Shown here piece after piece: positions 45,665 through 54,995 of a stretch of 64,000 nucleotides of DNA. The notes under the pieces were generated by a model that was given only the letters and a program-made list of their open reading frames with translations, was not told where the DNA came from and did no database searches. The DNA is from Agrilactobacillus fermenti (GTDB lineage: Bacteria; Bacillota; Bacilli; Lactobacillales; Lactobacillaceae): the NCBI RefSeq assembly GCF_021030645.1, contig NZ_JACGCJ010000005.1, forward strand, positions 45,918 to 109,917. The letters are read 5' to 3'. The translations under genes and the position numbers were made by a program. Each line of letters opens with the position of its first letter. Position 1 is the stretch's first letter.

Positions 45665-46450
45665 ATGTATCAAGATCTGGAGCATAAAGTAGCTGTTATC
45701 ACTGGTGGGTCCAAGGGTATTGGGGCTGCAATCGCCAAACGATTTGGCCAAGAAAAAATGGCGGTGGTCATTAATTACAATTCTGATGCGGCAGGTGCTG
45801 AAGAAGTCGTGGCCCAAGTTAAAGCCGCTGGTGGTCAAGCAATTGCAATTCAAGCAGATGTGGCGACAGAAGCAGGTATTAAGGCGCTCGTAACGGCAGC
45901 AGTCACGCACTTTTCTGATTTAGACGTTTGGATCAATAATGCTGGGATGGAGAACCAGGCACCCACCCATGAGTTGACCTTAAAAGATTGGCAGCGGGTG
46001 TTGGATGTAAATTTGACGGGGACTTTTTTAGGCGCTAAAGCAGCCATTAATTACTTTTTAGAGCACAAAAAAACCGGTAACATCATTAATATGTCATCGG
46101 TTCATGAACAAATTCCTTGGCCAACTTTTGCCCATTATGCGGCTAGTAAAGGTGGGACTAAGTTATTTACAGAGAGCATCGCCATGGAGTATGCCAAAGA
46201 TCATATTCGAGTTAATGCTATCGGCCCTGGTGCGATTGAAACACCGATCAATGCCCAAAAGTTTGCTGAGGAAAAACAGCTACAAGAAACTTTAGCGATG
46301 ATTCCCGCCAAGCGGTTGGGGCAACCAGAAGATGTGGCTGCGGCAGCTGCTTGGCTGGCGTCAAAAGAATCAAGCTACGTAACGGGCATTACCTTGTTCG
46401 TTGATGGCGGCATGACCTTATATCCTGCTTTTCAAGGTGGCAAAGGTTAA
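45665..46450 (+). CDS. Glucose 1-dehydrogenase (SDR family)
   Basis: A 261-residue SDR enzyme that oxidises beta-D-glucose to gluconolactone. The cofactor motif is GGSKGIG, NNAGMENQ carries the conserved NNAG, Ser lies in MSSVHEQIPWP, and the Tyr/Lys pair in YAASKGG. The C terminus GGMTLYPAFQGGKG is the glucose-dehydrogenase hallmark. GGGAGG precedes the ATG. The stop lies one base from the convergent greA stop. Confidence 0.93.
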   Translation: MYQDLEHKVAVITGGSKGIGAAIAKRFGQEKMAVVINYNSDAAGAEEVVAQVKAAGGQAIAIQADVATEAGIKALVTAAVTHFSDLDVWINNAGMENQAPTHELTLKDWQRVLDVNLTGTFLGAKAAINYFLEHKKTGNIINMSSVHEQIPWPTFAHYAASKGGTKLFTESIAMEYAKDHIRVNAIGPGAIETPINAQKFAEEKQLQETLAMIPAKRLGQPEDVAAAAAWLASKESSYVTGITLFVDGGMTLYPAFQGGKG

Positions 46451-46451
46451 A

Positions 46452-46925
46452 TTACTGAGTTAAAGTTACAGCTTTCACTTTGACCAAGTAGCTGCCATTG
46501 GGACTTTCTACGGTTACAGTGTCACCAACCGTTTGATTGATCAGCGCTTTGCCTAAAGGGGAAGCTTCGGATATTTTATTTTGACTTACATCAGCTTCAG
46601 GGCGACCCACGATTTCATAATTTTCAGTGTCATGGTCATCCAAAAACTCGATGGTAACTTGTTTACCAATTTCGATAGTTTGATCTGCTTTTGGCGTGAC
46701 GATTTGAGCGTAGCGTAGTTGCTTACTTAAATAACGTAGACGACTTTCTAAATGCCGCAAATCACGCTTGGCGGCACTATATTCAGCGTTTTCAGATAAG
46801 TCGCCCAAAGCACGCGCCGCTTGTAATGCTTTGATCCGTGCAGGCCGAGTTTGTTTTAAATGTTCGATTTCTTTTTCAATATCATGGTAACCAACTGCAG
46901 TGATTTTATTAAAATAATCAGCCAT
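46452..46925 (-). CDS. greA: Transcription elongation factor GreA
   Basis: A 157-residue factor that rescues backtracked RNA polymerase. The N-terminal coiled coil covers about 10-75 (with DLSENAEYSAAKRDL, the tip acids that reach the active site), and the C-terminal FKBP-like domain covers about 82-157 (SEASPLGKALINQTVGD). All motifs are present. This may be a second Gre copy in the genome; the N-terminal start MADYFNKITAVGYHD is somewhat unlike the usual GreA. Confidence 0.93.
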   Translation of the reverse strand: MADYFNKITAVGYHDIEKEIEHLKQTRPARIKALQAARALGDLSENAEYSAAKRDLRHLESRLRYLSKQLRYAQIVTPKADQTIEIGKQVTIEFLDDHDTENYEIVGRPEADVSQNKISEASPLGKALINQTVGDTVTVESPNGSYLVKVKAVTLTQ

Positions 46926-46980
46926 TGCAATTACCTGCCTTGTATCAGATTATGAATCTTGTTACAGTGGAAATACGATC

Positions 46981-47164
46981 AGAGTGTGACAAAAAGCGGT
47001 CAGCGGCCGAGCACTAACAAGAATGACGATAAATGGTGGTTTTGCCATTTGAGTCATTCACAGTTAGGAGAGGGCGTTGCTTTTTGGAACACGTTTAAGA
47101 AGCAGAATACAAAAAGTGGTCAGCGGCCGAGCACTAACAAGAATGGCGATAAATGGTGGTTTTG
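46981..47164 (+). repeat. Structured repeat, locus B (one full, one truncated unit)
   Basis: The full unit (46981-47099) has the outer stem CAAAAAGC/GCTTTTTG, a compensated version of that at locus A, and the conserved GAGCACTAAC, AAATGGTGGTTTT and GGAACACGTTT. A truncated second unit (47106-47164) repeats its first half. An 82-codon frame runs through both but is only a by-product of the repeat. Confidence 0.8.
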
Positions 47165-47213
47165 TTTCAGCCACGAAATACACACAGGGACGTCACAAAA
47201 AGGGTAGATGTTT

Positions 47214-48035
47214 ATGACGAATACAACAACTGATCTCATTGTTTCAGATATTCATGGCTTTTTCAATCCTTTGCAAAAAATCGCTCATATTCCTGAATTC
47301 AATCAGATGAGACTAGTCTTTTTGGGGGACTTTATTGATCGTGGTCAAGATAGTCTGGCAGTTTTACAGTATATTCAAAATGCGGTCAAAACAAGTAATG
47401 CACTAGCGATTCGCGGCGATCATGAAGATCTACTGTTAGGGTATCTTTTTGGTGATCGAAGTGACCAAAAGTTGTATCTGCAAAATGGCGGTGAGACGAC
47501 GTTGATCAATTTATTAGGGGCGGCCTATGATGTGCAAAATATTAAACAAAACCAAACTCTGATCAAAGACCGTTATTCTGACTTGATCCAGTTTATTGAG
47601 TCGCTACCCTATTTCTACCAAGATGAGCATCGCTTATATGTTCATGGTGGTATCTATCCGCAAGGTTTAGCAGCGACAAGTGATTTTGATAAAACCTGGT
47701 TACGAGAGGACTATTGGTTTCAGACGCATCATTGGAATGAACGACATAGTCTTGGATATTTAACACGTCGAGAAGTTCCAAACTTTGGACATAATCCAGT
47801 TGCGCAGACAATTGTTACCGGGCACACAATTACGACGATGATTTATGGTAAAGTGCCAGAATCTCAAGGGAAAATCAAGACTTATGGTCAGCAAAAAGCC
47901 CCTGTTTTAGCCATTGAATACGAAAATGAAGCACCGCGTATCTTTATTGATGGCGGCAGTTATATTTATAGTAATCTGAATTTTTTGAAACTTGACCCAT
48001 TAGGTAAGGTGCAAAACGTTTATCAGTTAGATTAA
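47214..48035 (+). CDS. Metallophosphoesterase (serine/threonine-phosphatase-like)
   Basis: A 273-residue calcineurin-like phosphatase. The metal motifs appear in order: SDIHGFFNPL, FLGDFIDRGQDS, IRGDHEDLL, VHGGIYPQ and TGHTI. The pattern fits bacterial PrpA/PPP-type enzymes acting on phosphoproteins or nucleotides. AGGGTAG lies at a good distance from the ATG at 47214; the ATG at 47208 is too close. It sits directly behind the locus B repeat. Confidence 0.88.
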   Translation: MTNTTTDLIVSDIHGFFNPLQKIAHIPEFNQMRLVFLGDFIDRGQDSLAVLQYIQNAVKTSNALAIRGDHEDLLLGYLFGDRSDQKLYLQNGGETTLINLLGAAYDVQNIKQNQTLIKDRYSDLIQFIESLPYFYQDEHRLYVHGGIYPQGLAATSDFDKTWLREDYWFQTHHWNERHSLGYLTRREVPNFGHNPVAQTIVTGHTITTMIYGKVPESQGKIKTYGQQKAPVLAIEYENEAPRIFIDGGSYIYSNLNFLKLDPLGKVQNVYQLD

Positions 48036-48080
48036 CACACAAAAAAGTGGCTATTTCAGCCACTTTTTTTGTGTGTTAAT
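48035..48080. terminator. Bidirectional terminator
   Basis: ACACACAAAAAAGTGGCT and AGCCACTTTTTTTGTGTG form a long stem with built-in A and T runs between the convergent genes. Confidence 0.88.
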
Positions 48081-48137
48081 AACAACTGAGTACACTGCAT
48101 TGGGTGAAGTGTTGTCCTTTAGCCCAAGCTCCGAGTA

Positions 48138-49064
48138 TTAAGCCCGTTTCAAAATGGCACGACCGTCGTGTGGATTTTCTAAATAATTGTGACCAGCGAT
48201 GATGCCCTCTAGCGTAAACGGCAACTCTTGCCCAATATCAACGGTTAAATGGCCCTGGGCAACCTGATCTAGTAAGAACGCTAGTGCTTCATGATCACTG
48301 ATCGTGTTGGTCGGATGGATGTGATTGAATGTGATTGTTTTATGGCTTGCTGGTGTATCATGGGCGACCGAGGCAATTGTGCCGCCAGCTTTGACCATGG
48401 CGACATCATCGGCCCCACCAACGCCGTTCATAGCCAGATTAAAGACAACATCGCCACGTTCTGCTAGGGTTTGGCTCACGTCAACTTGATCATAAGCCAC
48501 AAATTCATCGACACCAGCAGCCTTTACCAGCCCTTCTTTTTTGCTGGAGGCAATGCCAATAACGTGAGCTTGAAGATTTTTAAGTAGTTGAACAGCAATT
48601 AAGCCGACACCACCAGAAGCTCCCTTAACGATCACGGTATCGCCAGCGTGAATCTGGGCAAATAAATGAATCGCTTTATAAGCAGTAATGCCAGGGGTAA
48701 TGAGACCTGCTGCTGTCATTGGAGTAACGTTTTCTGGGATTAAAGCACTGTTATCTGGTTCGGCCAAAACTTGGGCGGCATAAGCATGTTCTGTGTGCGT
48801 AGCCACTAACATACCTTTACGAAAATCCGTGGTTAGATTAGTACCAACACCAATAATACGGCCGACTGCGTCACGTCCAGAAATTATCAAACCGCTGGTA
48901 TGGCCGCCGTAGCCAGTGCCGGCACGCTCCGCACGTTCGCGATTGTTCAAACCAACAGCAAGCACATCAAGTAAAAGCTCATTTTTTTTAGGTTGGGGTT
49001 CAGGAATGTCTATTACTTCAAACACCTCGGGGCCACCATAACGACGATAACCAAAAGCAAGCAT
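48138..49064 (-). CDS. NADP-dependent quinone-oxidoreductase-like MDR enzyme
   Basis: A 308-residue medium-chain dehydrogenase/reductase without the zinc-binding cysteines, as in quinone oxidoreductases. The cofactor motif is GASGGVGLIAVQLL. The catalytic GroES-like domain forms the N-terminal third. The substrate is unknown; such enzymes reduce quinones or enones. GGGAGG precedes the ATG. It is divergent from the T-box leader. Confidence 0.9.
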   Translation of the reverse strand: MLAFGYRRYGGPEVFEVIDIPEPQPKKNELLLDVLAVGLNNRERAERAGTGYGGHTSGLIISGRDAVGRIIGVGTNLTTDFRKGMLVATHTEHAYAAQVLAEPDNSALIPENVTPMTAAGLITPGITAYKAIHLFAQIHAGDTVIVKGASGGVGLIAVQLLKNLQAHVIGIASSKKEGLVKAAGVDEFVAYDQVDVSQTLAERGDVVFNLAMNGVGGADDVAMVKAGGTIASVAHDTPASHKTITFNHIHPTNTISDHEALAFLLDQVAQGHLTVDIGQELPFTLEGIIAGHNYLENPHDGRAILKRA

Positions 49065-49145
49065 AATTTTGCCTCCCTCGTATTTGTTATGTGCATTTTA
49101 ACGAGGAAGCTAAGCGCTTGCAAGAAAAATGCCTTAGAACAAGCC

Positions 49146-49173
49146 TTGACTATTTACATTATGAGAGTAAGAT
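49146..49173 (+). promoter_or_regulatory. Promoter of the T-box leader
   Basis: TTGACT (49146-49151) and TAAGAT (49168-49173) are 16 bases apart, upstream of the T-box stem I. Confidence 0.5.
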
Positions 49174-49204
49174 GATTTAAAAATTAAATAAATTATAAAA
49201 CAAT

Positions 49205-49520
49205 GAAAGACCGAGTAAATAGGATAAACAACTTTTAGAGAGCACTGTTGCTGGAAAGGTGTAGTTGTGCCTATTGAATTAAGTCTGGAGTTTTTGAATT
49301 AATATTCATGGTATTTCGACCATTATCTCGAGATGCGTCAGAGTGAGACAAAATTCAAGTTTTGTTTTCAGGCAACGGTTGATTATGTCTATTTATGGTC
49401 TAAACACGTAGGCTCAAAGGCAATGTATTCACTCTCGCGCACTAAGGCTAGTTACTTTACTAGTAAAAATAGGTGGTACCACGTTACGGGCGTCCTTGGA
49501 TTTTCCAAGGACGTTTTTGT
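49205..49520 (+). promoter_or_regulatory. T-box riboswitch, probable leucine (UUA) specifier
   Basis: The T-box core AGGTGGTACCACG (49471-49483) is followed by a terminator CGTCCTTGG/CCAAGGACG (49491-49513) with a T-run. Stem I begins AGAC/GTCT (49208-49211 with 49283-49286), then an internal loop with AGTA (49214-49217) facing GAATTAA (49276-49282), then AATAGG/CCTATT. The codon after GAA is TTA, that is Leu. Binding of uncharged tRNA would allow read-through into the MFS gene at 49557. It fills most of the gap 49065-49556. Confidence 0.88.
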
Positions 49521-49556
49521 TTTGGTTGGTAAAAGTATTGAGTAGGAGGGTACTAG

Positions 49557-50855
49557 ATGACAGATGCAATAACACTACAACAACGGCTGGATCAAACGAA
49601 AGAAACCCCACTTTTTTATAAAGTTTTTGGGTTAATTGCTGGTGGGATGATTTTAGATGCTGGCGATGTTTATATGGCAAGTGCAGTGAATGCAAATTTG
49701 ACCGGTACAAACTTCGCCACGTTAAATCAAGGCTCTATGTTTTTATCGGCCGGCTTTTTAGGCTTGTTTGTAGGCTCGATCATGGCTGGAATCATCGGTG
49801 ATTTTTATGGCCGTAAACGTGCGTATCAATTTAATCTATTGCTATTTGGTTTTTTTACGCTGATAGGTGGGCTGGCACCCAACATTATCTTTTTAACGGT
49901 CGTCCGTTTTATTGCCGCTTGTGGTTTAGGCGCCGAAATTGTCACGGGCTATGCTTTGATCAACGAATTCGCGCCAGTCAAAACGAGGGGCCGCTGGTGT
50001 GGTGCAACCGCAATTATTGCTAATTTAGGGGCACTAATCGCATTATTATTGGCAACACTATTGATTCCTAGATTTACTTGGCGGGCGATGTTTGTATTAT
50101 TCGGTATTTTAGCTTTAATTTTATGGGTGCTGCGTCGGCATTTTCCCGAATCACCCCGCTGGCTGATTGCAAAAGGTCGAAATGATGCGGCTGAAACCAT
50201 CATTCAAAGGCTGGAGATTAATGGTGCCTATCAAAACACTGAGTTTTTCACACCAAAGAGTCCAAAAGAAGTTTCAGTTCACAAGCAGCAAAAACGGAAT
50301 TTATTGGTGGCGATCATGACTGTTTCGGCAGTTCTCGTCGCTCAGTATACTTTTACATCCTGGATGCCGACGTTATTGATCAAAAAGGGGGTCAATGTTG
50401 TGCACTCATTGACATTTTCCACCACCATGATGTTTGGGGCTCCCTTTGGCGCTTTGATTGGGGCGACACTGGTTGACTGGGTCGGACGGAAAAAGATTAT
50501 CGTGACTACCTTTAGTTTAACTGCCGGATTGGGTCTTTGGTATAGTCACCAAACGACGAATATCGGCGTACTAGTCAATGGCTTTCTACTGACAACCTGC
50601 TTCTATGTTTTAATGGCTGTGGCGGTGGGAACCTATACATCGGAATTATTTACAACGCAATTTCGCTTTCGAGGTGCTGGTATTGCCAATGGCGTTGCCA
50701 AATTACTGACCGTAGTGACACCTTATTTAGCTGCTTGGGCGATCAGTCAAACAAATGTTAATATGATTTTTTATTTTATCGCGGGTCTAACGCTTGCTGC
50801 TGCTGTCGTCGTAGGTTGCTTTGGTCCAGAAACCAAACAAAGCATCATCGAATGA
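49557..50855 (+). CDS. MFS transporter under T-box control
   Basis: A 432-residue, 12-span transporter of the sugar-porter/SLC22-like MFS type, with GDFYGRKRAYQ after span 2, RHFPESPRWLIAKGR after span 6 and DWVGRKK in the second half. T-box control means it is induced when an aminoacyl-tRNA is short, so it likely imports an amino acid, a peptide or a precursor; leucine is suggested by the specifier but not proven. AGGAGGG precedes the ATG. Confidence 0.87.
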   Translation: MTDAITLQQRLDQTKETPLFYKVFGLIAGGMILDAGDVYMASAVNANLTGTNFATLNQGSMFLSAGFLGLFVGSIMAGIIGDFYGRKRAYQFNLLLFGFFTLIGGLAPNIIFLTVVRFIAACGLGAEIVTGYALINEFAPVKTRGRWCGATAIIANLGALIALLLATLLIPRFTWRAMFVLFGILALILWVLRRHFPESPRWLIAKGRNDAAETIIQRLEINGAYQNTEFFTPKSPKEVSVHKQQKRNLLVAIMTVSAVLVAQYTFTSWMPTLLIKKGVNVVHSLTFSTTMMFGAPFGALIGATLVDWVGRKKIIVTTFSLTAGLGLWYSHQTTNIGVLVNGFLLTTCFYVLMAVAVGTYTSELFTTQFRFRGAGIANGVAKLLTVVTPYLAAWAISQTNVNMIFYFIAGLTLAAAVVVGCFGPETKQSIIE

Positions 50856-50861
50856 CCGATG

Positions 50862-52205
50862 TTACTTTGCCCTGGTCGGTTTTTGAACGGACAGTAAGGC
50901 AATACTAAAAGTCGCTACAAACAAAAGCAATACTAAGATCAATTGTGTTGTCTGTAAAATCTGCTGGTAATTTGCGTTGGGCTTTTGCCAAGCATAAGCA
51001 CGTAACAAGGCAGTTACACCTGTATGATGGCTCAGTGAGACGATGTTTAGGCAAAGGATCAAGATTAATTGAATCAGAAGGTTGCCGATGGAAGAAAGAC
51101 GAAAATAAATAATGTTCTTTGTGTCTAGTGGGACAGTTTCTAAAGCTTGGATCTCTTGATTGACTGTCCGACCGTAAGCGATAATAAAAATATCTAAGAT
51201 GAATAAGCCAAGATAGAAGATGGCGGGAATCAAAGTAAGCAATAAACCAAATAAGATGCCAAGCAAGCTCAAATACTCGGGCTTCATTGGTATTTTTTTA
51301 TGTAGTGTGTTCATTACTAGATGACTTAAGATATTCGCAAATAAGTAAATTGCGATGATATAGCCATAGCTGCGCGCGCTTTTTAAAATACCCAGGTAAA
51401 GGGCACTAAAAACCCAGAAATAACTGATGAAAGCACCATAAAGTAAATTTTTGGCTTGCAGCGGCCAAGCTAGCTGACGTGTAAAAGTGGTATTATGCTG
51501 CCAAAGATAAAAGGCAAGTAAAATGAAAGCTAATAGAAAAAGTGATTCGGAGATTAAAATATCTTGACCATTACCCGTATTACGGCCTAATCGTGTGAAT
51601 AATAAGGATAAAAATAGGGCTAAGATCAAGCCGAATTTTAGCCACCAAATTGGTTTTGGACGGTGCAAAATAAATTTGAAGTCAGCCGGCTGACTGAGAT
51701 ATAGATAATTACAAAATAATGGATCAATGACTAGAAACAGGATCAGAAAGCTGCTTTCAATACTATGATTCGCAGTTAAAGCAAGCGTCAGGACTAAAAT
51801 TAAAGAAATGGCTAATCTAAGAAGGACGCCATGAGCCACTTCTTTAGCCCCGGCAGATTGCCAGCGCTGGGTAACGGTACGGGTCGCTGCCGGCAGCCAA
51901 GCGGCACCTAGTCCGATGAATAAGGCAGCCAAGTCCCAGAAAAGATGATCAAACAAACCAAATAGACCCAAAAAGCTACCGATCATACCGGAGCCTAATC
52001 CCAACAGTACCAATAATTCACTTCTAGGCTCAAGGCCGTGAAGGAAGAAAAGACCTGTACGCCGTGCAGTATAGTAAAGTGCAAAAGGCAGCGCATTCAA
52101 AACACTATGATTCTGGTGGATGATCATGGCCAGAAAAATGACATACGGCAAAAGGTTGATCGTGAAATTACTAAGTCGGTAGACCGTAAATGGTAAATGC
52201 TTCAA
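50862..52205 (-). CDS. Multispan membrane protein of unknown function
   Basis: A 447-residue protein with about 12 to 14 hydrophobic segments spread over its length and no recognisable motif; I do not recognise the family. The layout is like a transporter. It starts with TTG, 9 bases after AAAGGAG. It is divergent from the GH3 beta-glucosidase gene with about 100 bases between, and a common control is possible but not shown. Confidence 0.75.
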   Translation of the reverse strand: MKHLPFTVYRLSNFTINLLPYVIFLAMIIHQNHSVLNALPFALYYTARRTGLFFLHGLEPRSELLVLLGLGSGMIGSFLGLFGLFDHLFWDLAALFIGLGAAWLPAATRTVTQRWQSAGAKEVAHGVLLRLAISLILVLTLALTANHSIESSFLILFLVIDPLFCNYLYLSQPADFKFILHRPKPIWWLKFGLILALFLSLLFTRLGRNTGNGQDILISESLFLLAFILLAFYLWQHNTTFTRQLAWPLQAKNLLYGAFISYFWVFSALYLGILKSARSYGYIIAIYLFANILSHLVMNTLHKKIPMKPEYLSLLGILFGLLLTLIPAIFYLGLFILDIFIIAYGRTVNQEIQALETVPLDTKNIIYFRLSSIGNLLIQLILILCLNIVSLSHHTGVTALLRAYAWQKPNANYQQILQTTQLILVLLLFVATFSIALLSVQKPTRAK

Positions 52206-52230
52206 TTGTGTAAGCTCCTTTTAAATTTTT

Positions 52231-52244
52231 TGCAAATGCTTGCA
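52231..52244. promoter_or_regulatory. Palindrome-like operator candidate before the GH3 gene
   Basis: TGCAAATGCTTGCA is a near-perfect inverted repeat in the divergent region. It resembles a degenerate cre or a LacI-type operator with three mismatches to the cre consensus. Confidence 0.35.
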
Positions 52245-52303
52245 TTCATCTAGTAGCTGGGAGAGGATTGATTAAGATGAATGATTAGTGAGGAGGTATC
52301 GTG

Positions 52304-54520
52304 ATGGCATCGATTGCAAATGTAATTCACGATTTAACATTAGAGCAAAAAGCTGGGTTAGTTTCCGGTGAAGATTTTTGGTATACCAAGGCCGTTAAAG
52401 ATGCTGCTTTGCCAAGAATGATGTTAACCGATGGCCCTTCAGGACTACGAAAACAATCTGAAGATGCTGATGCTTTAGGATTGGGACAATCTGTACCGGC
52501 CGTTTCATTCCCGGTTTCAGCTTTAACGGCTTGCACGTTTGATCGGCAAGCCTTGTTTGAACTTGGCCGTAATTTAGGCGTAGCGGCTCATGCCAACAAT
52601 GTAGGGGTATTGCTAGGCCCTGGCGTGAATATTAAGCGTAATCCTTTAGCTGGTCGTAATTTCGAATACTTTTCTGAGGATCCATATTTAGCTGGTGAAC
52701 TAGGGGCTCAATATGTCAAAGGCGTTCAGAGCGAAAATGTTGGCGTCAGTGTAAAGCATTTTGCAGCCAATAATCGTGAGAATCAACGCTTTACCAATTC
52801 TGCCAATATGGATCAACGAACGTTGCGAGAAATCTATTTAACCGCGTTTGAACGCATCGTGAAACAAGCACAGCCAGCTTCGGTCATGTGTGCCTATAAT
52901 AAAATTAATGGTATCACAAGTTCTGAGAATAAGTATCTACTAACAGATATTTTGCGCGATGAATGGAATTTTTCAGGTGTCGTGCTATCGGATTGGGGTG
53001 CGGTAAGTGATCATGTGGCCGCTTTAAAAGCCGGTTTGGATCTGGAAATGCCAGGTAAAGGTGACCTATCTACTAATGAAATCGTAACGGCAGTCCGTTC
53101 AGGGGCGTTGGATGAAGCAACCTTGGATCGAGCCGTAAACCGAATATTGACTATGATCATGACGTATCTGCCTGAAAATTCAGCAGCAGATTACTATGAT
53201 AAGGATCAGCAACATCAATTTGCGCGTAAACTGGCTAGTGAAAGTATGGTTTTATTAAAGAATGATCATGCCATTCTGCCACTTAAACCTAAAGAAAAGG
53301 TTCTATTGGTAGGTGAACTTGCGCAAAAGCCGCGCTTTCAAGGTGGCGGAAGTTCACATGTAGCACCTTATAAGGTCACGACGCTAACGATGGCAGCTCG
53401 ACAAATCGACAATGCGGTCACTTACTTACCTGGCTACCATTTGGTTGATGATCAAGTTGATGCTAAATTGGAGAAAGCTGTCTTGGAAGCTGCTAAAGAC
53501 GCTGACAAGATTGTGGTTGTCGTGGGTCTACCAGAACAGATGGAGTCGGAAGGCTTTGATAAAACACGCAACACGTTACCAATGAATCAAAACCATTTAC
53601 TAGATACTTTAATTGCTCAAGGATTAGACGTGATCGTGGTTTTACAAAATGGGGCACCAATTGCGATGCCTTGGGTCAACCGCGTGTCCGCTATTCTAGA
53701 AACTTATCTTGCTGGTGAAGCTGTTGGGGAAGCTACATTTGATGTGTTGACGGGTAAAGTAAACCCTTCAGGCAAATTAGCTGAGACTTTTCCAATTCGA
53801 TTACAAGATACGCCCAATTATTTAACGTTTGATCGTAACGCAGATGATGAGAACTATCGCGAAGGTATCTTTGTGGGCTATCGTTATTATGATACGAAGC
53901 ATGTGGCCGCCTTATTTCCGTTTGGCTACGGACTAAGTTACACCACGTTTATCTATCAAAACTTGGCTGTTAAGGTTGGCGTTGATACAGTCACTGTTAG
54001 TTTTACCATCAAAAATTCTGGTGAAGTCGCTGGTCAAGAAGTTGCGCAAATCTATGTTAGTAATCAGACGAGCCCAATTGAAAAACCAGCTAAAGAATTG
54101 AAACAATTCATTAAAGTCAGTCTAGAACCGGGTCAGCAAAAAGCCGTGAGTGTGGAATTGGATCGCCGAGCATTCAGCTGGTTTAACGAACGTACAAATC
54201 ATTTCCAAGTTGATAATGGTCATTATGAAATCATCGTCGCTGCTTCCAGTGTGGAACCACGATTACGTAAAACAATTCAGTTAACCTGGGCACCACAACC
54301 AGCCGCACCATTGACAGAGAATACGTATCTATCGACCTTACTGGCCCGAGATGACGGCGCTGACCTATTAAAACAAAGTGGCTTAAATACAATTGTTGAT
54401 CAATTGACAAAAGCAGGTAATAATCAAGCCTTGTTTGATAATATGCCACTACGCGCGCTGATCATGATGGGAGCCAAACAAGAACAACTCAAACAACTAT
54501 TTAAATTAGCCAGAGCGTGA
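52304..54520 (+). CDS. Glycoside hydrolase family 3 beta-glucosidase
   Basis: A 738-residue cytosolic enzyme that removes terminal beta-glucosyl residues. The GH3 N-terminal barrel covers about 1-290, with KHFAANNRE and the nucleophile Asp230 in VVLSDWGAV; the C-terminal alpha/beta sandwich domain covers about 310-530, and a fibronectin-III-like domain about 560-640. No signal peptide is present, so it acts on imported glucosides. GGAGG lies 8 bases before the ATG. The stop codon TGA belongs to the conserved AGAGCGTGA start of a structured repeat, so the final residues may have been altered by the repeat. Confidence 0.94.
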   Translation: MASIANVIHDLTLEQKAGLVSGEDFWYTKAVKDAALPRMMLTDGPSGLRKQSEDADALGLGQSVPAVSFPVSALTACTFDRQALFELGRNLGVAAHANNVGVLLGPGVNIKRNPLAGRNFEYFSEDPYLAGELGAQYVKGVQSENVGVSVKHFAANNRENQRFTNSANMDQRTLREIYLTAFERIVKQAQPASVMCAYNKINGITSSENKYLLTDILRDEWNFSGVVLSDWGAVSDHVAALKAGLDLEMPGKGDLSTNEIVTAVRSGALDEATLDRAVNRILTMIMTYLPENSAADYYDKDQQHQFARKLASESMVLLKNDHAILPLKPKEKVLLVGELAQKPRFQGGGSSHVAPYKVTTLTMAARQIDNAVTYLPGYHLVDDQVDAKLEKAVLEAAKDADKIVVVVGLPEQMESEGFDKTRNTLPMNQNHLLDTLIAQGLDVIVVLQNGAPIAMPWVNRVSAILETYLAGEAVGEATFDVLTGKVNPSGKLAETFPIRLQDTPNYLTFDRNADDENYREGIFVGYRYYDTKHVAALFPFGYGLSYTTFIYQNLAVKVGVDTVTVSFTIKNSGEVAGQEVAQIYVSNQTSPIEKPAKELKQFIKVSLEPGQQKAVSVELDRRAFSWFNERTNHFQVDNGHYEIIVAASSVEPRLRKTIQLTWAPQPAAPLTENTYLSTLLARDDGADLLKQSGLNTIVDQLTKAGNNQALFDNMPLRALIMMGAKQEQLKQLFKLARA

Positions 54521-54672
54521 CAAAGGGTGGTCAGCGATTGAGCACTAACAAGAAGCGCGATAAATGGTGGTTTTCCCATTTGAGCGATTCGATGTTAGGC
54601 GAAATCGTTACCCTTTGGAACGCGTTTAGAGCGTGAAAATCATCGGGTAGTTTTCGAGCACCAATCGACAAT
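54512..54672 (+). repeat. Structured repeat, locus C (one full, one truncated unit)
   Basis: The full unit (54512-54630) has the outer stem CAAAGGGT/ACCCTTTG, conserved GAGCACTAACA and GGAACGCGTTTA. A second, shorter unit (54629-54672) is of the ATCGGGTAGTTTT type seen at the end of locus A. It overlaps the stop of the GH3 gene. Confidence 0.8.
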
Positions 54673-54708
54673 CACAAAACTATTTCCTGGGAAATATTTA
54701 TGAGAGGC

Positions 54709-54737
54709 TTGATTTTTTCACAACTATCCAGTAGACT
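54709..54737 (+). promoter_or_regulatory. Promoter of the TPP-controlled operon
   Basis: TTGATT (54709-54714) and TAGACT (54732-54737) are 17 bases apart, just before the riboswitch. Confidence 0.55.
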
Positions 54738-54748
54738 TGTGCCATACA

Positions 54749-54824
54749 AATATCTGGGGTGCCCCATGGCTGAGAAAAACCCATTGAACCTGATCTGGAT
54801 AATGCCAGCGCAGGAAGTATATTA
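54749..54824 (+). promoter_or_regulatory. TPP riboswitch (THI element)
   Basis: The conserved thi-box parts are all present: TGGGGTGCCC, GGCTGAGAAA, ACCCATTGAACCTGATCTGG (as two parts) and AATGCCAGCGCAGGAAG. Thiamine pyrophosphate would favour the terminator downstream and shut off ykoEDC. Confidence 0.96.
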
Positions 54825-54915
54825 GACAGTGACACGGTCTAATGCATTTGTCATCCGATGACATAATGTTAAGATACGTGCCAATCGGACTGATTAATAT
54901 CAATTACAATGAATG

Positions 54916-54958
54916 GGCGGGGCAAACTTATTTTGAAGTTTGCGCCGCTTTTTGTATT
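54916..54958 (+). terminator. Terminator of the TPP riboswitch
   Basis: GCGG.GCAAACTT pairs with AAGTTTGC.CCGC, followed by TTTTT, between the aptamer and the ykoE start. Confidence 0.85.
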
Positions 54959-54995
54959 TCTTGAAGTGTGGGGCCCCTTATAGGAGGCACTTATT

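Noticed and set aside
46959..47207. 82-codon plus-strand reading frame
   Set aside because: It runs through the locus B structured repeats, repeats its own sequence because the DNA does, and has no ribosome site; selection is on the fold, not on a protein.
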